64,000 nucleotides of DNA. It comes from Margaritifera margaritifera. Lineage: Eukaryota; Mollusca; Bivalvia; Unionida; Margaritiferidae. Under the pieces are notes generated by a model that did not search any database, was not told where the DNA came from, and worked only from the letters and a program-made list of their open reading frames with translations. How positions within the stretch are numbered: the first letter of the stretch is position 1; every line of letters starts with the position of its first letter. The position numbers and the translations under genes are program-made. Location of the stretch: positions 496,001 to 560,000 of the forward strand of contig JAQPZY010000848.1 in the NCBI GenBank assembly GCA_029931535.1, in the 5' to 3' direction. Shown piece after piece: positions 56,100 through 64,000 of the stretch.

Positions 56100-57480
56100 A
56101 AATTGCTTTTACATGAAGAAAGCAAGAATACCCATCTTAATACAGTTTTCATTTAGGACAAAGTAGACATCATTAGAAGTCTTTTGGTAAAACAAAATAT
56201 ATCATCATAATCATCTATTCAGGGGGGAGTAGTGACAGCAAGAGTTTAAAGACAGTCGTCGTGGCAGCCATATTGAATGTACGACTGGCACCATTTTCAT
56301 TTGGGTCCAACTAAGTACCGTAAGAAGTCTATTGGTCAAAACCCCGTGTTGATATAGGCATCCATTTCGGAGGAGTCGAGATAACAATATTTTGAAGATA
56401 GCCTCCATGGTGGTCATCTTGAGGGTTAGTCATTTTCATTTAGGAACAACTACTCACCATAAGGACTCTTCTGATGAAAACCCCAAGTCAAAATGACTTT
56501 CCATATACCAGGAGTAGCGAAAACAAGATTGTTAAGATGGCCACATATTGGACGTCAGATTAGCACCATTTTAATTTAGGATCAACAAAACATTATAAGA
56601 AGTCTTTCAGTGAAAGCTCCATGATGATATGGCCATTTATTCATTTTATTTGGGAGCAACTAGACATCATAAAAAGTCTTTTGGTGAGTACATCATACAT
56701 CATGTCAAGACGACTTTTCGTACAGGAGGATTAACGATAACAATATTTTCAAGATGGTGCCGTGTCGGCCATATTTGGAATCAGACTGGCGCTATTTTTA
56801 TTTAGGACCAAATAGACACCATAAAAAGTCTTTTAGTGAAAACCTCATGTTGATACTTTTCAAGATGGCCGCTATGTCGATCCCATATTGGGTGTCAGAT
56901 CGGCACCATTTTCATGTAAGACCAACTAGACGTCATAAGAAGTGTTTTGGTGAAAACCCTAAGTCGATATGACTTTCTGTTTACGAGGAGTGGCGAAAAC
57001 AAGAGTTTTAAGATGGCTGAGCGTCGGCCATATTTGACCTCAGATCAGCACTTTTTTAACTTAAACTCAAGTATTCTTCATACGAAATATTTTAGTGAAA
57101 AAACCATGTTGATATGACCATCCATGTAGGAGGAGTAGCGAAAACAAAATTTTGATGATTGTTGTGGCGGCCATATTGGACTTCAGATCGGCACTATGTC
57201 ATTTAGAATCAACTAGAGATCATAAAAAGTATTTTGGTGAACACTTGTTCATATGACCATCCATTCCATCGAAGTAGCGATAAAAAGATATTCAAAAGAT
57301 ATGTATTTTTGAGTAACACCATTTTCATTTAGGACCAACTAGACCATCAAATGAATGTGTGTGTAAAGTTTCATGGCAATCCTCCAAGTAATTTAGGAGG
57401 AGTAGTGATAACAACGTGTGCTAACGGACGGACGGATCATGGACGACAGACCATCCCTTAAGCTCTTCTGGTGTATGACC
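56100..57480 (+). repeat. Dispersed repeat tract, ~140-bp units, about nine copies
   Basis: The words CATTTAGGACCAACTAGAC, CATAAGAAGTCTTTTGGTG, AGGAGTAGCGATAACAAGA and TTTCAAGATGGCCGC repeat through the tract. It ends with ATGGACGACAGACCATC, also found at the end of the 32230-33160 tract (GATGGACGACAGGTCATC), so the two tracts are copies of one larger unit. Confidence 0.85.
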
Positions 57481-58268
57481 TATAGAGCTAAAATCTGTAT
57501 ACAACTTTGTTGTGCAGTGTACGAGAGGAGCTACTCATGCGATGACTACAAAAAGAGTATACTAAAAAAAACCTTAGGATTCTTTTCCGAATGTAACCTG
57601 TCTTTACACTTGATAATATATGTTGATGGTTTTCAATTAGTCCCTGGCTTTGTGTATTGTTTTGAGCAAATTAATGTCAATTGAACAGAAATCCTAACAA
57701 AACATTTTACTAGGTTTTCAACTAGCTCTCCATTTGTGTATGGTTTTTAACAAATAACGGTGATAAGCTAGACATAAAATAAAAACTCTTTAGACTCAAA
57801 AGATTATATTTTAGTGTTGCTTACAAAATGGTGCAATGAGCTTATAATGATGTCTTGTGCACTATATGGTGTCTAAAAATGATAAACATGAACCCTTATG
57901 GCTGAACCCAGAGCTTTAATATATTCCAGATTAACTAATGGCCACTGAATTGTGCACCTGAACAGAACACCATTAGATACGTTTTTCACTTCCCCTCTTT
58001 TATGGCTTGTACGGCACTGGCTGTTTTCATGTTGTTTTTCGGTTTAGAAAACACAATGTAATGAACACCAAAATCATGACAAGTACAAGGATTGTGACGC
58101 TGTCTGAAGTCTGCAGGGTTTATTAAAATTAGTACCAATGTAAGATAAAAAGGTACCATATTCACTAAAAAGATATGTCTTGATGTGGATTGAGCTATAT
58201 AATATAAAATTTGAATAGGAAACAAATGAAATCATATATCCAGTTTATGCACATTTTATACAGATCCA
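57481..58268. other. Host spacer
   Basis: ORFs 57418-57684 (+) and 57986-58225 (-) are open for about 80 codons but have no recognised domain. Confidence 0.4.
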
Positions 58269-58920
58269 TTAAATGTATGGACAGTTCTATTTTCCGAATG
58301 CTTTTATATGTGGAACTCTTTGTATTTCAATTTACGGTTGGATGTGTGCGGAATGCATCGTATATTTCAAAATTTGTCTTTCAGATGGACAACCATTGAC
58401 ACCATACATTTCACTTTGAGAAATACAACTTTGTCATAACTCTATTTTAACCATATCTCTATGTATCTGAGGTTTGATGGTTACATGAGTTTTTTGTGAT
58501 TCACCTTAAATAAACAATCTGAAGTTATTTTAAACTGGAAGTTAATTAGAAATCAATTTGGCAATGCAACAAACTAAGAGGTGTATCCTGAATACATCAT
58601 TAGAAATTTACAATATGTATAAGTAAAGTAAATTAAGCAAACGTGTTTGCCTACACGCCTAAAACAAAAATGTACCTTACCCAAACAGTCATAATACTTT
58701 TGATATTTTCATAAAGTTCGATAAATATTTTGCGCAGTTTAATACTGTTTCACTTGCAGAGCCCTACAAATGTCAGTTGCTGACGAACTTGTTTTGGCAT
58801 TACAAAGTTTGACATAAAACTGACTACTCACTATTTTTCCAATCACTTCACCCTATTTAAACAGAAGTCACTTTATCCAAAATTTTGTAACCAGTGTAAA
58901 TCTTAGATAAATTCTGAAAA
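58269..58920 (-). repeat. ~650-bp repeat, inverted copy of 37141-37788
   Basis: The reverse complement of this stretch follows 37141-37788 along its whole length, for example CGTGTTTGCCTACACGCC against GGCGTGTAGGCAAACACG. Confidence 0.9.
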
Positions 58921-61900
58921 TTCACCAAAATGCTTCACTTTTACTAAAACTGTGGTCAGTGTACAATGAGGACGGGAACAGTTGACTTGCTGTCTGGCAC
59001 TCCCACCAACGTATAAATCATATTAGAAGCAAAAGCTTTTGGATTTTTTGAAATCATTATGCAAGTTATGCTGTTGACGCAGGTTGTAAGAAACAGAATG
59101 AACAATCTACCGGAAAACCGGAGGAAACCAACAAATTGCCTGACAGACTGTAGAAATTCCTGGAAGAGAGCATTTGGCTCCAAAATGTGGCAACATTCAA
59201 ACTGAATTGGCGACACTTTATTTTAGGATTCACACCATAACTGAGTACAATATTTCAGAGGACGCTAACCATGTATTAAATAAAAAAAATAACAAGCGCA
59301 CACTGACCAAATTATAAACGATGTTCCCATAATATGCATTTACACACTAGATAAGTTAGCTCCATTTGTATATGTTAGGAGCTCTCCACATTGTTTCTCC
59401 CAATATTACTGAAGTCAATAAAGCACATACGTGTAAGATTCATGTTTGAGACCGATGTACAAAGTATACGTTCTATGCCTTAGGTAGTTTCCACGTCTAC
59501 TTGTTTATTTCCCCCCCCACACACACACACACACAGTCCTGATTGTGGGAAGGTGAGTGGGTGGCAGAAATGAATGATATATAGTATGTATTATTTATAG
59601 ATAAATTGTTAGCATCGATACGAGTCTATGTGGGTTAGCTAGTGTCTCAAGTGGCCATGCCACCCACCCACCCTTTCCCAAGTAAATCGCATATTCTCTT
59701 TGCATATCCTTATCTCGATTCGAAACATACGAAAATTAATTACATGAACGCACAATGACAGACTAATATACAACATTGATAAATATTCCATTGTTAGATT
59801 CTAAATACCAGCGCAGTTGTACCAGGCGGAGATAGTGTATATAGTAATGTCGAACTCGTCGTGGCTTTTCTAAAAGATAATATCATAACGAGAAAAATTA
59901 ACATTTTCAAATTTGCTTTGAACATTTTGTTATCATTTGACCTCACTTTCTATTACTGTTTGAATAGTTCATCAGCAGCAGTTTATAAAGTCATGTTTTT
60001 CACTGTGATCTTTAGCTACATAGCTCAGACTCCCGGGCTTTGTAAGAATGGATAGAAATCGTATTTGTTTCGTCTAATTATCGTTTGCCATCACGCTGGT
60101 TTTATCATAGAAACCCATGCAATATAGATGGTATGTATGTAGTAGTGTTTTACGGCATCATATAACAATAGTGGCTATATGCATGGTTATAATAATAAAC
60201 GGATTAAGGTCAAGAAAGAAACAGATAGTACTCTTTGGTTGGTTGATCGGAGGCGGGGGGGGGGGTAGGAGAATCACGAAGGATATACTGAGGGATAGAC
60301 ATCTAACATAACATAATATCTGGATGGAACGTGCATCAACATATACGATGAATGTTCCTAGCCTTTCGTTTTAAAGAAAAAGTATGGACAACAGTGGCAA
60401 GAGCTTGTGCGGCCATATAGGTTTTCAGACTAACAAACGTAGCACTCTTTGTAATTTGAACTAGTTGAAGTCGTACTAAATCGTTTCTGTAAAGATTTGA
60501 TATTGAAATTGTTTATTCTTCTGGAAGGGTATTAATAAAACTCATATGGACGTTTATAGCGATCATATCTGGTTTCGGTAAACTAAGAGTTATTTAACTG
60601 CAGGGATAATGTTACACAAATTACCTTTGTAGGAGACAGGTAGATGGCAACGTCCGAAGTCTTTCACGTAATTGCTGATAAGTCACCATTAATTATCTAG
60701 GACTGCGGTTCAACTGAGTTATATTTAATTTTATTGACACGTGCAATATATGAACCATTTTCATCTAATTAACTCAAAACAATACTGGAATAGAACAGTA
60801 CGACGTTTTCTAGCGGAGTATGTCATGCCTACATCAAGTGAAGGACCTCGGGTTAGCAGCAGATTATTCCTTCAAGACCTAGCCTCTAATAAAGGTAATA
60901 AAACAAAGCATGTCTTTTAGCATGTTCAAACATAAAATCACGAACTATCCTTCCATAACATCGTAGCTTGTCATGTTACTTTTATGTTGTCAATACAACG
61001 TCATGTTCACAAATTGCTGTCGTATTGTTTGTTACCAAAATTACTACGCAATACGAATATAAATGGAAGCAACCATGCATACGAATATTAACAATGCTGT
61101 GCACTTTTTACTATTGTAATACGCAAAGAGAACAAACAAACAAACGATAAGACAGTAAAATACACCACAGAGGGAAATAAACCACCAAAATGTTCTGGTT
61201 AAACTTTCCAAACACTTTGTGGGGTTAATCACTCTGTACATCGTGCATATAATATTTAACACCGAATAAGATCAATACGCCATGATGTGTACATGTAACC
61301 TTACAGATGTCGTAGGTCGACATAAACAGTCTGTCCGTTCAAATAATTATTAGAAAACAGACTAGTCCTTGTCCACTTGATAAAAAGGCAGAGTGCTGTG
61401 CATGAATTGTACATGCTGGACGTGAACTAGATAATTCCTCCAGACAAAGCAAGCAAGATGCATGCAAACAAACATATTTGGATTGTAGAATAGACCGTCA
61501 CGAATATTCCACTGAAGGGTCAAGCGGATATGTAAAACATTCAAGCTATACCTTCAATGGATGAATACACTTGATAAAACACAGTATAGAGTTTTACGCG
61601 ATTAAAATTTTATACAGTCAAAACCATCATGCTTATTTCGTTCCAAAACCTTTTCTCGCCATATCTACATTTGTATAGAGACAATGTTCACCGTGGAATT
61701 ATAAAAATATATAATATGTATAAGGACTCTCTTCAGAACTTTTTGGGTCAAAAAGTGATCGGGTAAAGAAAATAAGAGTGAAAATAAGATTTCACCATAA
61801 CCAGGGTATTTATTGAGGAAAGTCTCGTTGTCTTATCACAACGAGTTTTTTCAGGAAGTTGTCCACTTTACGGATGGCTTCCTGATGATTGATTCTCGTC

Positions 61901-62052
61901 TGAAAACCACGCAGAGATCTTGATATATGAGTCCATCTCAGTAAGGTGGTGGACTCATGTATTAGGGATTCTGGAGAAAAAAAACTTCAGAACTTACATC
62001 GGGTTCTGCCCAACCAAGACAATATTTTTTGACAGTGTATCTGAAAAAAGAC
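58921..62052. other. Host spacer
   Basis: No gene is supported. A short CA run (59518-59536), a G run near 60247 and several chance ORFs are present. The sequence from about 61920 encodes a short frame ending in IFSCRGM that belongs to the repeat beginning at 62053. Confidence 0.45.
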
Positions 62053-62720
62053 ACAATAATAACCACTTAACGGAAGTAATCTTCAGCTGTAGAGGTATGT
62101 GAAATACACAATTGTATTCTTTCTTGCTCTCCATTTTATGTGAGAGAATTGTTTTATATATTGGATGCTTCAGAATTTATAATAAATTTTAAAGAGGGTA
62201 AGACCGATGTCACATAACACCATGCAATCAGATATACTGTAGTCTGTTTCACGTTAGCCATTTTTATAACTGAACAGACAAATTAAATTCTGCTATATGT
62301 TACATGCATTAAATGTTGAACAATGTTCGAGTTCTTCTAATCCAATGAGATTTTTCTTGTTGGACACCGATTCATGTACGAACGTGATTATTATAGTAAT
62401 AATCTCGTACAGAAGTTCTGATGAAATGATTTAATGTGTAACGAAGCCAATTCATGTGCGCGCATGCGTAATTTATTGTATTGTTTCGTATTTAACCGTG
62501 TCTCACGTACTACATGGCTCAGTCATTATATTTGTAGCTATTTTTGATGGGGAGTCGTAGAACTCTTTGGGGTTTCGTGTAACCCGTATGTTTCGGTCGA
62601 TGGTGACGTTGGCTCGGATGACGGTATTGGTTTACCCGCAGTGAGGGACCAAAGCTTTGTGACTAAAGGATCTGCGGGAAATAAAGGCGGGCCATGCAAG
62701 GTGGCTCATTGACAACTTGA
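62053..62720 (+). repeat. Dispersed repeat, copy 2
   Basis: Homologous to the complement of 24370-24975, from ACGGAAGTAATCTTCAGCTG through CATGTGCGCGCATGCG and GAGGGACCAAAGCTTTG to GGTGGCTCATTGACA. Confidence 0.75.
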
Positions 62721-62977
62721 AGATTGATAGTTATTAGAAAGTTTGGATTTCATTTTGGATATACTTTGATTCCATAACTCTAAGTATCAGGATGCAATTT
62801 TAAGTTTACGTGACGTCGTAGTGAAAGCAGCATGTTCCTTAAGTAGGTTGCAGAAACAAGACAGTCTCATAAGCCGGTTTCTCGGGTATCACCATAATCT
62901 GAATTCATCTCATTATTTACTTTATAGCTTAACATCATTAATCTTTGTGATTTTTCTTTTCTTTTCTTTTCTCACAG

Positions 62978-63049
62978 CTCCTAACTAAAGTTTTTGGCAA
63001 CCTCGAATCGAGAAACCAGTGTATTGACGATAGACCTGATACGACTTAG
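62978..63049 (+). CDS. Possible terminal exon of an unidentified host gene
   Basis: A strong acceptor (TTTTCTTTTCTTTTCTCACAG, ending 62977) is followed by 23 open codons (LLTKVFGNLESRNQCIDDRP, DTT) and TAG at 63047. No family is recognised and no partner exon was found upstream, so this may be a chance match to a T-rich tract. Confidence 0.2.
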   Translation, partial: LLTKVFGNLESRNQCIDDRPDTT

Positions 63050-64000
63050 TGACGTCACAACTTAGATACACGATGGCGACTTTCGTAGCCTATTCTATCT
63101 CTTGAAAACAGCCCATTATATTTGAACAGCATTCTCGTGTATATTTCCATTCACTTTGTGTATTATTCTAGGCACACATGAAAATACGAGTTAGTTTTCC
63201 TTTTATTTAAATGCAATTCTTGTGACTTTAATCAGTGGTACTGTTCTATTTCACGGGCATGCAGATCACTGGGCTTTTCTCAATAACCTTTACATCTCAG
63301 CCGATTGAAACAGTTGGTGGAAATGTTTGTAGAAAGCAGAGACGTTAAGACGAAAATCAAACTAAGACAAATAGCTCCTACTTTATTGTCTTTGTAGTAT
63401 TGCATCGTTGTTACATAAGATTGCCTATGTGAAAATTATATCTCGAATCTGACAGATATTTCAAGGGTGCTTTGTCCGATTTCTCGTTTTGCCTATCGTT
63501 TTACTATATGTGATCTCTCTTGGAAACGAGGTAGCGTACCAGTGACACCAAAATAGTGGCTATTTATCTCAGCTGAATTATGTTTCGATCGGCTGTGATC
63601 TCTTCAAAAACTGCGACTACTTGTGTATATGTATCCTACCTGGCAACCTCCCAGACAGTGTTTTTGCGGGGTGTTTGAGACTGAAAAAGTATGATTTTTG
63701 ATGTGGGGACGGGAGGAAGGGAGGTGGACAGTGCGCTCAATACAAGAAAGTGACGTACAATTGAGAACAAGTTTGTCTGCAAATATAAGTTTATATTTAA
63801 TGACTGGAAATTTAAATTTGAATAAAAGAAAATGCAATATATTTCTCTGAAGCATTTAATATACTTTAAAACTTGAAATAGTTGGTAGACTTAGGGATCT
63901 ACCATTTAATTTTCAGATGATGTTCCTTAGAACCAGCTTCTCTCTTCACTTTCCATCAGTCCCTTACCATTGTCAAATATCATCAACACACAAACATATA
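63050..64000. other. Host spacer
   Basis: Nothing recognisable. The 83-codon minus-strand ORF at 63604-63855 has no domain signature. Confidence 0.45.

Noticed and set aside
37141..58920. A giant 21.8-kb transposon with 650-bp terminal inverted repeats
   Set aside because: The interval contains exons of a host TACC gene and unrelated repeats, and no target duplication or transposition gene set spans it. Two independent copies of a dispersed repeat explain it better.
61920..62102. A small host gene
   Set aside because: Its end is shared with a second genomic copy at 24.9 kb, so it is part of a dispersed repeat.

Overview
This is metazoan genomic DNA: AT-rich, repeat-laden and almost free of long ORFs, with tRNA-derived SINEs, several dispersed repeat families and spliced exons. 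The repeat style and the abundance of Polinton/Maverick genes suggest a lophotrochozoan, most likely a bivalve or other mollusc. That assignment is inference.

The left 10 kb is a graveyard of mobile DNA. It holds a ~90-bp tandem array (1-440), an isolated Polinton end (740-1178), the 5' half of a broken Polinton DNA polymerase B gene on the + strand (2050-4381), and a 2.6-kb foldback-like element whose arms are inverted arrays of a 21-bp unit (4382-6960, with a SINE inside it). A 55-bp tandem array (7525-7978) and a second tRNA-like SINE follow.

Positions ~10664-30889 are a nearly complete but decayed Polinton (Maverick, adintovirus-like). Most genes lie on the minus strand. From left to right they are small accessory genes, adenain-like protease, an uncharacterised ORF, major capsid protein, a second capsid-type protein, a two-helix membrane protein, a chromodomain integrase, an uncharacterised conserved protein, small virion/core-type proteins, the packaging ATPase, F-box-like ORFs, a BIR (IAP-type) ORF, a repeat insertion and DNA polymerase B. 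A divergent gene pair sits just inside the right terminus. Nearly every gene carries a few frameshifts or stops, and the integrase has lost its catalytic glutamate, so this copy is dead but still readable.

The most notable signal is at the 3' ends of the accessory genes. Five genes are followed by a hairpin matching the metazoan replication-dependent histone mRNA 3' end (GGCCCTTTTCAGGGCC flanked by AAC and ACCA/ACCC), with a purine-rich downstream element like the U7 snRNA target. Two of these hairpins lie in the terminal inverted repeats. Three minus-strand cassettes share a ~43-bp TATA promoter block, and the right-end pair fires divergently from a promoter with CRE and CCAAT motifs, which resembles an H2A/H2B gene pair. 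None of the ORFs is a histone. The element may have used the host's S-phase histone mRNA pathway (SLBP/U7).

The right 33 kb is host intergenic and intronic DNA. It contains the last two coding exons of a TACC-family coiled-coil gene (39798-39908 and 42986-43051, + strand), a broken Crypton tyrosine recombinase (38148-39290, minus), two copies of a 1-kb TIR transposon, a tRNA-derived SINE with an 11-bp target duplication, long ~140-bp-unit repeat tracts, and an inverted pair of ~650-bp repeats.
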